From Ceratodon purpureus (taxonomy: Eukaryota; Streptophyta; Bryopsida; Pseudoditrichales; Ditrichaceae), in contig CM026426.1 in NCBI GenBank assembly GCA_014871385.1, positions 80,705,566 to 80,769,565 on the forward strand: a DNA stretch of 64,000 nt, given 5' to 3'. Under the pieces are notes generated by a model, which saw nothing but the letters and a program-made list of their open reading frames with translations, ran no database searches and was not told the origin of the DNA. Positions 37,626-48,354 of this stretch are shown here, in pieces. The stretch's first letter is position 1; every line of letters begins with the position of its first letter. The translations under genes were made by a program, and so were the position numbers.

Positions 37626-38225
37626 ATTGAGTACAATGCGTTCTAAACTCATTGGATGGACATCTAGAATGTGGCAAGATTTTTTTTAATTTTAATTCTT
37701 TTAATCAGAGTAGACAGTGGTTCTTCTACAAATATGTTTTTTGGTTTCATTCTAGAATAGCCACTTACAGATAGATTTATCAAAAATTCCGATGTTTTTC
37801 CACGAATTGCCTAAAATGGCTTATGCCTTCCTATGTTAATCTTGATAACTATTAAAAAGGCACCCATTGAGAAGGTAGTAACCCCACTGACGGAGAGGTC
37901 GCTGGCAGCAATGAGGACAGTGACGATGCGAGCATTGGCCGTGTGTGATTTGAGAGCTCTGTGTCTTAGTAATTAATTTGTAGCTATATAGAATGTGGCT
38001 GCCAACAATGTTTTTTTTTTAATTGGGTTAGACCATGGTTCTCCCTTAAACTTGTTTTGTGGATAACTCACAATAGTGCCTACTCCATGCAATTAGTAAT
38101 CTCCTTAATTAATGGGTCTTAGTAATCATATGTACCAGTCCCGCTAAAATTAAGATTTTAATTTCAGAGATGATTTTCTAAGTACCCACAACAAATGGGG
38201 ATGTGTGGTTTAGGGCCATGGCAAT
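37626..38225. other. AT-rich segment within element A
   Basis: This is non-coding sequence after module 1. At 37860-37950 a short duplicate of the module 1 acidic tail can be read (EVAGSNEDSDDA), suggesting partial tail duplication. The rest shows nothing. Confidence 0.45.
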
Positions 38226-39370
38226 GATTTGCATGGAGTGGCAATTAAGGGGGATATGAGAGCTTCCCACCAACTCCGTAACCTCCCTTCATTAAACTCT
38301 ATTTCAGACCCTGAACCCCCCTTAACCAAGGACGCACAGGTGGTTGACTCCAGCACAGGTTCCCCTCTCATTTCTTCTCTTCTTCCCACACGCCGCACGT
38401 GGTTGACTCGAGCACAGGTCCGCGCCTTCTTGCTGTTGAGGCCGCTTCCCTTGCTTCCAGCAAGCGCGCGGGCTTTTCTCCGTTTTTCAATTGGAGTTGT
38501 GGGTGCCGGAGAGAGATCGTGGACACGAAGGAAGGCGTCTTTGCGCCGTTGCTGATCGGTGGCAGGTGACGCCAAGGGCAGCAGCCGAGGAGGCGCAAGA
38601 AATTGTTGGAGGTTGCGGAGTGCAGCTCGAAGGAGCTGCAGCGTGAGGCGCGGGCCGTGGAGGAGGGGGCAGCGGAGCTCGGGCGCAAGGGAGCTGCGAC
38701 TGAGCTGCAAGGAGCTGAAGAGGGAGCAGCATTGCACGCTCGCTTAGGCGCAAGGAGCTGCGGAGGCGCAAGGGTAGCGAAGAGCTGCGGAGGCGCAAGG
38801 GGCTACGGGGGTGCAAGGGGCTGCGGAGGCGAGCTGCGGAGGGCAGCTGCGGAGGCGCAAGGGAGGAGCGGAGGAGGCGCGCAAGGGCGAGTTGCGGAGG
38901 AGCAAAGTCGCAGCAGGGGTGTCGCGAGGCGCAAGGAGCTGAGCTGCAGACGCGCAAGGGGCGAGTCGTGGAGGCCAAAGAAGGGAGGAGCAGAGGAGGC
39001 GGGCAGGGGCGAGTTGCGGAGGCCAACATTTCGGGAGGCTCAAGGGACAAGCTGCAAGGCGCGAGGGGCGAGCTAGGGAGGAGCAACAACAATTCTGCTT
39101 CGGACTTCAGCGAGGTAAGCTGCTAGTTTTCTGCTCTCTCCTCCTCGCATTATTTTTTTCAATTAGCTGTTGGAGTAAATCGGTCATGGTGTATTCGGAG
39201 TAGACAGTGGTTTAGCCATGGCCGCCGCAGTCCTTAGTTCTACAAGATTTTTGGAGAGAAAATGTAACTAGTCTAATCTGCAAGAATAATACTCTGTCCG
39301 TTTCTCACCTTTCAGCTGCCATGCGCGATCTCCCTATCGTAAAACGTGTTGTTTTTGCACTACAGCGCCA
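38226..39370 (+). promoter_or_regulatory. GC-rich 5' region of module 2, copy A
   Basis: This GC-rich island lies directly upstream of module 2. A comparable GC-rich island precedes module 2 in copy B (50540-51075, minus), so it is probably the promoter/5' UTR of that gene. Long ORFs on both strands here (up to about 200 residues, Arg/Ala/Pro-rich) arise from composition and are not believed to be proteins. Confidence 0.4.
38735..38880 (+). repeat. GGCGCAAGGAGCTGCGGA minisatellite
   Basis: Imperfect repeats built from GGCGCAAGG and AGCTGCGGA recur about every 20-30 bases, continuing more loosely to about 39070. Confidence 0.75.
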
Positions 39371-39373
39371 GGG

Positions 39374-41335
39374 ATGTCAAGCCGTAGGAAGGAAAAGGCC
39401 GCGGCTTCTCGGGAGGAGGATCGCATTGAGAAGAAGGAGGCCATCGTGAAGAAGGAGGTCGTCGAGCTTGTTTACAGCAAGGAGGATGGCAACGATGTTG
39501 AGACGCCATGGGATGATGCGTTTGATTTGGAGGGCTTAACCCCCTGCACTTCATGGACAACTCCACCACCTCGCCCCATTTCTGCTGGGTAGGCAGGCTG
39601 CGGATTACGATGAGGACTTCTTCCACCGCACCTTGCAGCTCTCCAACAAGGGGTTCAAGTTCAATGACCTCACCGGCGACAAGCATTGCAGGAAGGCCAA
39701 CTTCATCGACAGATGGCCAGAGCGTTCTTTTGGGCGGCACTACGTTGCTGACAGTGAGGATCCAAAGGCCTAGAGGAAAAACTTGGAGATGTACCGGTGG
39801 ACTTATGGAGGTGACCTCGACAATTGGGCATTCGGGACCTCCTTCCTTCGGGCTTGCCACATCTACTTTGAGGAGGGCGTGGATGTGAACTTTGCCCAGA
39901 AGGCGTAGGCAATTGTGAAGGGGCGTGAGAAGTTGCCAAGGCGTAATCCGCAGAAGTTGACACCCTCGGCCTTGAGGGAGCAGATTGAGGCCATCATCGA
40001 CTTCCTCGCCGGCCACATCCCTGGTGCTGGCAGCAAGAGCAAGGGCGGAGGGGCGGAGGCGAGTGGAGGGGCCAAGGCACTTGGAGCCACCTCTTAGGCC
40101 TTCACGGCCGCGGAGGCGAAGAAGGTCAGGGGTCGTAGATCCCTGCCCGGTCCTGCCAAGGCCGTGGCTCAGAAAAAGGCCGTGAAGACCCCGGCTGCCG
40201 TTGCCATCAAGGTGCAGCCCTTGGTGGCAACGGATCCAAAGTAGGTCCTGGAGCAGCATCGCCTCAAGAAGAAGTCATTGGAGGCGGCACTTGTGAAGGT
40301 GGAGGCTAGCCGGGACCGCGTGAAGGTCGACCTTGCAACCCAGCGGGACTACATCAAGGCCAAGGAGGCCGAGGAGTCCAAGCTCTATGACGACATCTTC
40401 TCCGCTCGCGAGGCCGCCAAGAAGGCCGCGGCTGATGGCAACGACCAAGAGAAGAGGCGCTTTGACCAGGCGGCCCGCTTAGGCCAAGACAAGCTGGGGC
40501 TTGCAAGCAAGGCACTCCTTGAGGCCCAGGCCCGCATTGATAGGGTCTACAAGAAGTTGGAGGAGATGGAAGCCGACGAGCAGAGACGGCATGCTGAGGT
40601 CTCCGCGCTGACAGCGGGGATCTCGGCCTTGGAGTTGGCATCAGCTTTCTTGCGGCGGAAGAAGGTGTTGGCTCGTTACCCCCGGGAGTTCTAGGTGTTG
40701 CCAGGAGCCCTGAACGACCCATGCCTCTTCTGCGAGCGTTACTTCATCGACACCTGCTGCGTACCTTTGTTCTGCGGCTGCTTGGCACATCCCCATTATA
40801 AGTTTGAGACAGTCTTCTTCCAAGACGCCCGATGCCGCCGATGCGAGCGGGGGATGACTGGAGGATGGCTTGGGCAGTGGGGCTTCTACCTGGACTCCAA
40901 GGCCGCGGAGGAGTTACGTCTCACGGAGGAGATCCTCCTGGCCGAGCCCGTTTCACCACTTGCGGGCAGCAAGAGGACCGCTTCCCCCTCTGTGCCCGCG
41001 CTTCCGTGGAAGAAGGCCAAGGGCGACCAAGGTTTATTGCCCGTAAACCTAACTACCCATTGCTCGTTGTTACATCCGAATGTTACTTCTTTTCTAATTC
41101 TTGTTTGATGGCAGCAACTGCAGAGGATGCTCTCCCAGACTCGGACTCCCTGGCGTTCGATCCCACGCAAAGCTCTCCTCATGAAACCCAGGCAGCCCTA
41201 TCCGGAGTTGGGAACAAGGACTCATCCGCCACCACTCAAGGATCAGGTGAAGCTGAGAAGAACAAGGACGACACCAACATGGAGGTACTGTCGAGCCTTG
41301 TTGAGGCAATTGCCACAAATGCAGCCGTGGAGTAG
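39374..41335 (+). pseudogene. Module 2, copy A: coiled-coil protein with C-terminal RING-like zinc cluster
   Basis: Starts MSSRRKEKAA. A DNA-binding-like domain of unknown type follows (DEDFFHRTLQLSNKGFKF, RKANFIDRWPERSFG, GGDLDNWAFGTSFL, PQKLTPSALREQ). Then comes a long Lys/Glu/Ala coiled coil (40278-40660) and a zinc cluster: CLFC, CGCLAHPHY, CRRC, ending GGWLGQWGF. After a probable intron (about 41033-41106) the C-terminus ends SLVEAIATNAAVE, like copy B. Five in-frame stops (39771, 39906, 40095, 40242, 40692) are all TAG, plus a frame change near 39590. The zinc cluster suggests protein or DNA binding; E3 ligase activity is possible but unproven. Confidence 0.6.
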
Positions 41336-42610
41336 ATTCCCACCTTGGATAGTTTTCTAGGCCGGATTAGGGGTTTGCTGGCAGCAATTGTAGGTTCGGA
41401 CTTTTATGGGCCACCTTTCTCAAAGTTTTCCAAACTTGAAAACAATTCGCCTCTGGACTGCCATGTCTCCTTGAAAGAAATGGCATTCTTGTCACCCTTC
41501 CTTTTTATTTGCAACTGTATTTCTTCTTTATTGTGGACTTCCGACAGCAAGGGCTGCACTTTAGCCGCCATTTTATCTTTCGACCTGTTGTTCTCTTCAA
41601 GCCCGCGCTATCTAAGAGCCATGACCGTCATCGAAGTTCTTCAATTTGTATTTCCCTTCTTATATGCAACCAGGTTGCATTTTCTATTTCCAAACTTTTT
41701 TTTTTTTTTTTTTTTTTTCTTATTTCATTATTCGCAACCATGGTTCCTTTTAGTTTTTGCAATTGTTATTATTTTCCGTATGCAATCTACTTCACCTCTT
41801 ATGTACAATTGTTTTCTATTTTTATCTTATTCTATAAGAATCAACCGTGGTCCTTTTTTTATTTGCAACCTTCTTTTCTTTTCTTGTTGTTGGCAGCAAG
41901 GGGTGTATTGTACCCGCCACTGCTAGTTCAGAGCACCAGGTTCACGAAGGAGCCAACCTCTCCGACCGAAGTGACAAACTTTACATTCCTTCCTAATTAG
42001 TTTATATTTGTCAAGTGCCAAATTCCATTTTGTGTTTGCAAGTCATGTGGTCTCTTCTTTGCAATTGTTTTTATTTCTTATCTTGCGATGGCAGCAGGCT
42101 CCACCGTCAATGGCGCCACCACAAGTTCTAAGCAATTTTCCAATTCAAAACCGGGCTCTTTGAAACCCTGGCCATTCTTTAGACTTCCTGTATTTTATTA
42201 TATTTTTCATTGGCACCCTAGGATTCACTTCTTAATTGCAACTGTCTTTGTGTTTTGGTTCCGCTAGCAGCACGTAGGTGGAGGGCACTTTAAATTTGCC
42301 GTATATAACACGTTAATAGAGGAAGTCCCATAGAAAGTCCTGAATGGTAAGCAAAACCACTACCTAAACTCACTAACGACTTGGCGAAGAACCTAATGAC
42401 ATCCCACATACTGTAACTATCCATTCCCGAAATCACTTTTCCTACAGCTCCACAATCTTCATCCTTTTGGGAATCGTGACATCCGCAGCTGTAAGGTGTC
42501 TCTATGGCGCTAGTTTATCTGCACCCAACCATGCCCTGTCATTTTCGTTTGCTGGCAGCAATGAGCCCTAAACAGCCAATTCCCAACACATCTAAACGAC
42601 AAGATGAATT
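41336..42610 (+). other. Non-coding segment with repeated GGCAGCA words and poly-T
   Basis: Lies between the convergent ends of modules 2 and 3. It holds repeated T/C-rich lines with TTTGCAA words and a GGCAGCA-type word at about 41380, 41890, 42090, 42260 and 42552. A poly-T run lies at about 41699-41719. It looks like a degenerate tandem structure and not a gene; the ORFs at 41345-42000 are Phe/Leu-rich artefacts. Confidence 0.45.
41699..41719 (+). repeat. Poly-T tract
   Basis: About 21 T bases inside element A. Confidence 0.9.
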
Positions 42611-42613
42611 CGC

Positions 42614-43764
42614 CTAGACTTGTACCTTTTTCTCACGAACACCATTGGCCTCTATCACAACCAGGTTGTACTGCCCGGGTACGTCATCTCCAAGTGCCAT
42701 TGCAATTTCGTGCCGCAGGTGGGATACTGGCCAACCCTTGCCAACTTCGAATGTTGGCAGCAGGTTCCCCTTAAACATACAAGACACTTCCACCATCACC
42801 TATTCTGGTAGGTGATCCATCGCTTCCCACTAACTGTTGGCAGCCCCCCTATACCTTATATACCTGAACCTGGTGTATAATGTTTGTCTTCCCACGTGAT
42901 AGCCGAAAACAATGCTGGTCCTGTTGGCAAAGCACATCATGACATCTTGGCCAATGTGGAACTTCTCGTTCCACCCTGGCTTCATCAGACTGCTCAGCAG
43001 AGCCTCGGATGGACTACTCAAAACAAACAGTGTAGGTGTCCACCTAATGCTGTCAGCAACTACCGCAAACAAATCAACCATAACATGGATTGGCATAAAC
43101 CATTAGTGGTGGACGAAGCTGCTACCAGTTGTTGCTTTCATGGCATTTGCAAAATCGAGAGTGAGCTTTGTTCTAAACGCCTCAGATGTGTGCATGTCTG
43201 GCAAAGGCCACTCCACATCGTTGAACCCTGGAAGCGGGAGTGCTTCAACCTTCCCGTAAGCGTGTCACCTGTTGGAGGCAAATACAGACCACCAAGGAAG
43301 AATGTACCTATGTCCAGCAACTCCGCGTGGCTCTGTCGATTCCGTGTTGCCTCCCCAATCTCAACATGGAGCACAAGAATGGGACCAAGGATAGTTGCGG
43401 GATGTACCCAATCTTCCAAAACCGACGCGTACAGGTAGTTTGCCATACCCGAATTGGTTGCTGCCTCCGTAGGATCCAAGCGCAGATGCCTTGGCTGATA
43501 TGCATGCTGCACAAGCACCTTATCAAGGTTGCATGCTCCATGCTTCGTGGAGATCCAAGAGAAATCTCTGATCTGCGCTTTGAAGGCCCCTCCAAACTTT
43601 TCTCCACCATGCCGCCTTGCTACTCTACCCCAAGGCCCATCCGACGCTGGTTGCAGCATAACCCATGAATCACGATCCACCCTCATGGGAATCCAATTGC
43701 CCTCCAAGTCTTGAGTGTTATGCAAGATGACACTCTGTACGAGGGAGTTTGGCCGTGTAGCCAT
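42614..43764 (-). pseudogene. Module 3, copy A: unknown protein with C-terminal ubiquitin-like segment
   Basis: On the minus strand it starts MATRPNSLVQSVILHN and aligns with copy B over its whole length. Conserved pieces are DRDSWV, GPWGR.ARRHGG, FFLGG, FMPIHVMVDLFAV and PSEALLSSLMKPGW. The C-terminal 60 residues (MVEVSCMFKG, PTFEVGKGWPVSHLRHEI, YNLVVIEANG) have the strand and helix pattern of a ubiquitin-like fold, with a hydrophobic helix face. Damage includes a frameshift near 43230, TAA near 43100 where copy B has Gln, and two TAG codons before the Ubl part. It runs toward module 2. Function unknown; an adaptor pairing with the module 2 zinc protein is speculative. Confidence 0.55.
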
Positions 43765-44505
43765 ACCACTAGAATGCATGAAATTTTCGACTGTGAATTC
43801 AAAAACTTACAGATGTTGTCGTCGCTGTCATCAACCGCGAGAACTACATGCTGTCAACACACCCTCCGCCATCACGAACGGCTAATTCCGACGTCCACGC
43901 CGTCGCAACCAAGGTACGACCTACCCTAAACCTCATCCTGAAACCCCAATTCCCAACTCAGGTGCTCTCTCCAACCTATGTGGACGGCAGACCGCTGGCA
44001 GCGTTTGGGAGACCACTACAGCTAAACCCTAAATCTCTATTGCACAATGCGTGACCACCGACAGCCCAAATCGAACAACATTACCTAGCCTTTGGAGGCC
44101 TCCACCGTTCCATCCTGGTTGACAACGCAACCGCGACAACTCTCTCACGGCACCGTTGGAGGTTTGGAATGACCGTTGGCAGCATTTCGACATCAACACC
44201 TTGTGCACGTTGCATCTCAAAGGGGGAGCGGCAACTCGATTCCGGTAGGTGGCCAAACTCAGTCAGTTTTGCAGGAATTCATAAACCCATCAACACTGAC
44301 AACCTTCTCCAATGCTCGGATTCCGTTCTCGAAGAGGCTCTGTTCTCGGCCTGCGGGACTACACGCGCGGGAGAGGGAAGCATTCCTGCGCGAGTATTGG
44401 CTAGACCCCCCCATTCGCGATTTGGCTCGCTTTTGGCGACTTGCTGGCACCATTGCTGCCAGCAGGTAAAGTGCACGGGCATGGCAAAAATTCAGGCAAA
44501 GATTC
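43765..44505. other. 5' flank of module 3 in element A
   Basis: GC-rich sequence upstream of module 3, holding several GGCAGC-type words (43998, 44174, 44441, 44452). ORFs on both strands lack copy-B support and are not called. Confidence 0.4.
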
Positions 44506-44545
44506 TAGGAAAAGGCCTTGTGGAGACCCCAACCTTCCCCTAATG
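44506..44545 (-). repeat. Right terminal inverted repeat of element A
   Basis: Read inward it starts CATTAGGGGAAGGTTGGGG and keeps AAGGCCTT. It is more decayed than the left end. Confidence 0.65.
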
Positions 44546-46263
44546 TGATGGGCCACACAAACCATCATACAAAGAGAGGGGCAAACAAAATTAATTAAGC
44601 CTTAGAAGTGGAGGATGGATGGTATTGTACAATGTTTTTTCATCCCATTTTGCTAGAGCTAAGTAGATAGTAATCCACACTTGCGACCTCGTCTTTGAAT
44701 TATTGACGGACAAGTGCAACTTGTGCTTGAAACATTTTGAACGAGAGTGGGCATATACGTTGATGCAATGCAGCCATACCTTTCACATTACTTGCATCAC
44801 TGCAAGCTCGTTGACACAATCAGTGTGTCCAATGTGTTGCTTTCCAATTATTACCAGGTTCTACAAATGATGAGGCTTCAACACATTATGCCCCATCGGC
44901 ACGACTTCCATTCAATGGAATCTCCCATTGGATCAACTTCCAACAAAATTCTTCAATTATAGGTAGTAGAGACAACTATTTATTTAGAGTTCTTTGTCAT
45001 CTTCTCACTAACTAATTAAGGAATGCAACATCGGAGGAGATGCATTCTCATGGATGACACAAGACTACAATCTAGTTGTAGTCTTGCGCATTCCATCAAT
45101 TGTAGTCATTAGCTAGAAGAATGGGCTAGACATGCCTGGAGCAAAATGATTAGTGTTATTGGAAGAGAATGTTAACCTTGTGAAGACATAGGTGGGGAAA
45201 ATATTGACAAGCTTTGCATCAAGAAAGGTGAATGCGTGCAACTGAAAGCGCAAAAGAGATGATTGATACAACACCAACGATAGTTAGTAGGCAAGAGTGC
45301 AATGCCAAATTTCAGCCGTGCATTGAAAGTACAAAGAGGATAGGAAGATTGCAAGGTTAAGCCAGAGGACACGGACTCGCAGTCAAACAAAAGCATATCA
45401 TGTAGACGAGCCTTCTTTCCTAGCAAAATAGTTTCTAGAAGGATTATTGTGGTATTTCTTGAAAGATGATTAGATAGAAAGAAGTGGTAGACATGCCGTA
45501 GTAATCTTTTACTATGAACGTAAGGAGAAATTGTATGGAAAAAGTGATTGATATAATCTCTACTTTTAAATTTCTGAATTTCATGTGTCATATGGATGTT
45601 AGAAATGAATAAAGTATACTTTTGCGTGGCGTGTGTGCCAATGTATGAAATATATAGACTATTTTGAACTAAAAGACTATGTGTTATACCAAAAGATGAG
45701 CAAACTGCAATTCAGAAAGAGTACAAGACAATGGTAAAAATGATAGGAAACAAATGTGCTTGTATGTGGAATAATCCAAATGGATCTCTTAATGAATGAA
45801 GAAGGAATTAAGACAACAAAAGCTTTTCACGCATCTCCGTAAATACAACTATAGAATTGACATTGGAACATCAGTAACTTATATCACTCCCTAGGTTGCA
45901 TGCTATGTCTACGTCAAAGATTTTACCACCCACTGATGTTCATTGGAGGATCATAACCATAATTATTCTTGACTTCAACCCCACTAGATCCTGAAAGATC
46001 ATCTTCACAATTGGTCACAGTCTTCACCTTAATCTTTTGCTATGACCCCTTCTTAAGAATGATCATGATTGTTTTGGCCATTTCAACAACATCAAGATGA
46101 GTCTTACCTCGTCAAAAAACAAAAGAAGTGAGGAGGTCAGAGTGTTTTGTTCCTTGACTATTTTATAGGCAGCTTATTTATAAACATGTTTTCAAACTCA
46201 ACTTTGAGCTTATGTTTGAAGAGCTTAGATAATGGTACAATCGCATAGCTAGAAAGTATGTTA
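44546..46263. other. Spacer between elements A and B
   Basis: AT-rich flanking DNA of about 1.7 kb, with no recognisable gene. ORFs at 44747-44962 and 45172-45591 show no motif. One perfect hairpin is listed separately. The spacer lacks the GGCAGCA words seen in the elements, which fits its being old host DNA. Confidence 0.5.
45060..45086. repeat. Perfect 11-bp hairpin
   Basis: Arms CAAGACTACAA and TTGTAGTCTTG surround a TCTAG loop. A third GTAGTC word follows near 45100. Confidence 0.9.
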
Positions 46264-46303
46264 CATTAGGAGCAAAAACAAGTCCAGAAAAGGCTGTCTA
46301 AGC
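46264..46303 (+). repeat. Left terminal inverted repeat of element B
   Basis: Pairs with 56403-56442 with about six or seven mismatches in 40 bases. Confidence 0.85.
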
Positions 46304-46450
46304 GGCACGTGAGAGAAAAAAATGGGGCCTACCCGCATACTTTCTGACGTGGTCGCACTCGTGCCACCGTGGTGCCACCAAACCGCCAAGGGGGGTCGAA
46401 CCAATGACCTTCCTGCAAGGCGTGTGAAGGCGCTGCTACAGTTGCAAGCT
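46304..46450 (-). other. Subterminal tRNA-like segment of element B
   Basis: On the minus strand GGTTCGACCCC (46392-46402) matches a Pol III B-box. The whole segment aligns with 17900-18060 of the 400-bp element. It could be a SINE fragment fixed inside the transposon end. The corresponding end of copy A lacks it. Confidence 0.5.
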
Positions 46451-47205
46451 GATAGTGATCTGGCGGAGCCTCGGACCGGATCCCGAGCCGGCCTGCTCGT
46501 GTCAGCGATCTTTCTGCCGGCACTTTGAACGAGGACATTATGAGTTTGCCCACCTCCCTCCTCCATCGACGACGAGTGAGTGCTGAAGTTTTTTGAACGC
46601 GTAGGGAGAGTGAGTGCAGCCAGCAGGGGTTAGTGCTAGGAGAGAAGCGTGGCATGTGGGAATTTTTTTGCAGCCAGCGGGAGTTGGGGCTGGGAGGATT
46701 CCAGCTGATTTGGGAGAGTGGGTGCGGATTTGTGCAAAGGGAGAAACACGTGATTGTGGGAATATGGTGCCGGCAGCAAGAGTTGGCACTTGTTGCGAGT
46801 TGTCCAGGTGATTTGGGGTATTGGGTGTTGTATATGTAGTGAATTGTGCTTGAGTAGGACATCTTGAATCAAGGTGGAAGTGCATCTTTCTTAGCTGTCA
46901 ACTCAATGTGCCGTTCGCTGCCAGCGAGCTACAAAACTAGATAACTTTTTTTTCATAACGATCAATTCCATGTCTTGACATGATCCAGGCTTTTTTCCCT
47001 CCTGGAAGCAATGTTGTGACTAGGCAAGATTATGGAAAACTTCATCTTTGATTACCAACTCAGAATTTTGCTATCGTCAAGTACTAAAACTGTGCAAATG
47101 TGATTTTCTCTGTGCTGGCAGCATGTTCCCTCGCCTTGGTTGGTACGAAAGGGAGATGTTATAGTTCATTATTGTGTCTCCCAACACCTTGGGGTATAGG
47201 GAAGC
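46451..47205. other. 5' flank of module 3 in element B
   Basis: Holds GGCAGCA-type words (46618, 46770, 47115). ORFs on both strands lack support from copy A. Confidence 0.4.
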
Positions 47206-48354
47206 ATGGCTAGACGGCCAAAATCGCTAGTTCAGAGCGTAATTCTGCACAACGATCAAGATGTCCATGGCAATTGGATCCCATTGAGGCTGGACCGGGA
47301 TTCATGGGTTCAGCAGCAACCAAAGTCGGAAGGGCCTTGGGGTAGAGAAGCAAGGCGGCATGGTGGAGATAATTTTTGAGGGGCCTTCAAAGCTCAGATC
47401 ATGGATTTTTCATAAACACCTGGTGTGCGTGGAGCAAGCAACCTGGATAAGGTGCTTGTGCGGCATGCATATTAGCCTCGCCAATTAAGCTTGGATCCCG
47501 CTGTGGCAGCGAGTAAGCAATGCACGGCCAACTACCTATACTGCTCGTACTTTGATGATTGGCTGCACCCCACATCTATCATCAGTCCCATTTTTGTGCT
47601 CCATACAGAGATTGGAAAGGCGACGCGGAATGGTTAAAGCCATACAGACTTGTTGGACACGGGTACATTCTTCCTTGGTGGCGTATATTTCCCTCCGGTA
47701 GAGCCTATGTTGTACGAGAGGATAGAACCAATCCCGCTTCCTGGTTTCAACGACGTGGAGTGGCCTTTGCCAGACATGCACACCTCTGAAGCCTTCAGGA
47801 CGAAGCTGACAGCAGATTTTTCCAATGCGATGAAAGCGTCCACTGGTAGTAGTTTCGCCCATGACCAATGGTTTATGCCTGTCCACGTTATGGTGGACTT
47901 GTTTGCGGTTGCATGTGACAACATTCGGCGGACTCCTACACTCTTCTTTCTACACTCCCCGTCTGAGGCACTCCTAAGTAGCTTGATGAATCCTGGATGG
48001 GTTGAGAAGTTTCACATTGGCCCGGATGTTATCAAGTGTGTTGTGAATAGGTCCAACATTGTCTTCCAGTACCATGTGGGCAAGCAAACAGTACACACTA
48101 GGTTCCAGTAGACAAGGTTTAGGGGTGTTGCCAACAACAGATGAGATGCGATTGACCATCTACTAGAGGTGAAGATGGTAGAAGTCTATTGTACATATAG
48201 AGGGAGACCAATGCCAGCATTTGAAGTAGGCAAGGATTGGCCTCTATCCCACTTGCGCCATGAAATTGCAATGACGCTCGGAGACGATGATCCCAAAGAG
48301 TTCAACATGGTTCTGGTGGAAGCAGACGGTTCACGTGAAAAAAGGTACATGTAA
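47206..48354 (+). pseudogene. Module 3, copy B: unknown protein with C-terminal ubiquitin-like segment
   Basis: One continuous frame of 383 codons starts MARRPKSLVQSVILHN and ends with the Ubl-like piece (MVEVYCTYRG, PAFEVGKDWPLSHLRHEI, FNMVLVEADG). It matches copy A from end to end, which fixes start and frame. Stops interrupt it near 47379, 47412, 47487, 47634, 48109 and 48142. Copy A has Gln at two of these places (AYQPRH, NRQSH), showing C-to-T origin. From 47650 to 48108 it is open. The middle has a conserved LPGFNDVEWPLPDMHTSEAF segment. No known catalytic motif is seen. Confidence 0.6.

Larger units (their letters stand above)
33633..44545 (+). mobile_element. Large TIR DNA transposon, copy A (10.9 kb)
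   Basis: The left end begins CATTAGGGGAAAAATGGGG; the right end, read inward on the minus strand, begins CATTAGGGGAAGGTTGGGG. Both share GTCTCC and an AAGGCCTT core. The left 150 bases also match the right end of copy B and the left end of the 400-bp element at 17.7 kb, which fixes the boundary. Inside are module 1 (plus), module 2 (plus) and module 3 (minus), separated by introns or non-coding segments. GC content is clearly above the flanks. All modules contain stops, so the copy is defective. No convincing target duplication was found. Family assignment to a known plant superfamily could not be made. Confidence 0.8.

Noticed and set aside
38487-39092. 201-residue and 157-residue Arg/Ala/Pro ORFs
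   Set aside because: GC-rich minisatellite read in several frames on both strands; the copy B counterpart does not keep them.
39374-41335. TAG as a sense codon (alternative code or suppression)
   Set aside because: Frameshifts, TAA and TGA also occur in the same elements. Gln/Trp at the aligned sites in the sister copy points to mutation, not recoding.
33633-44545. Target site duplication of element A, and likewise of B
   Set aside because: I compared 5-9 bases on both sides in several registers; only partial matches appear, so none is claimed.
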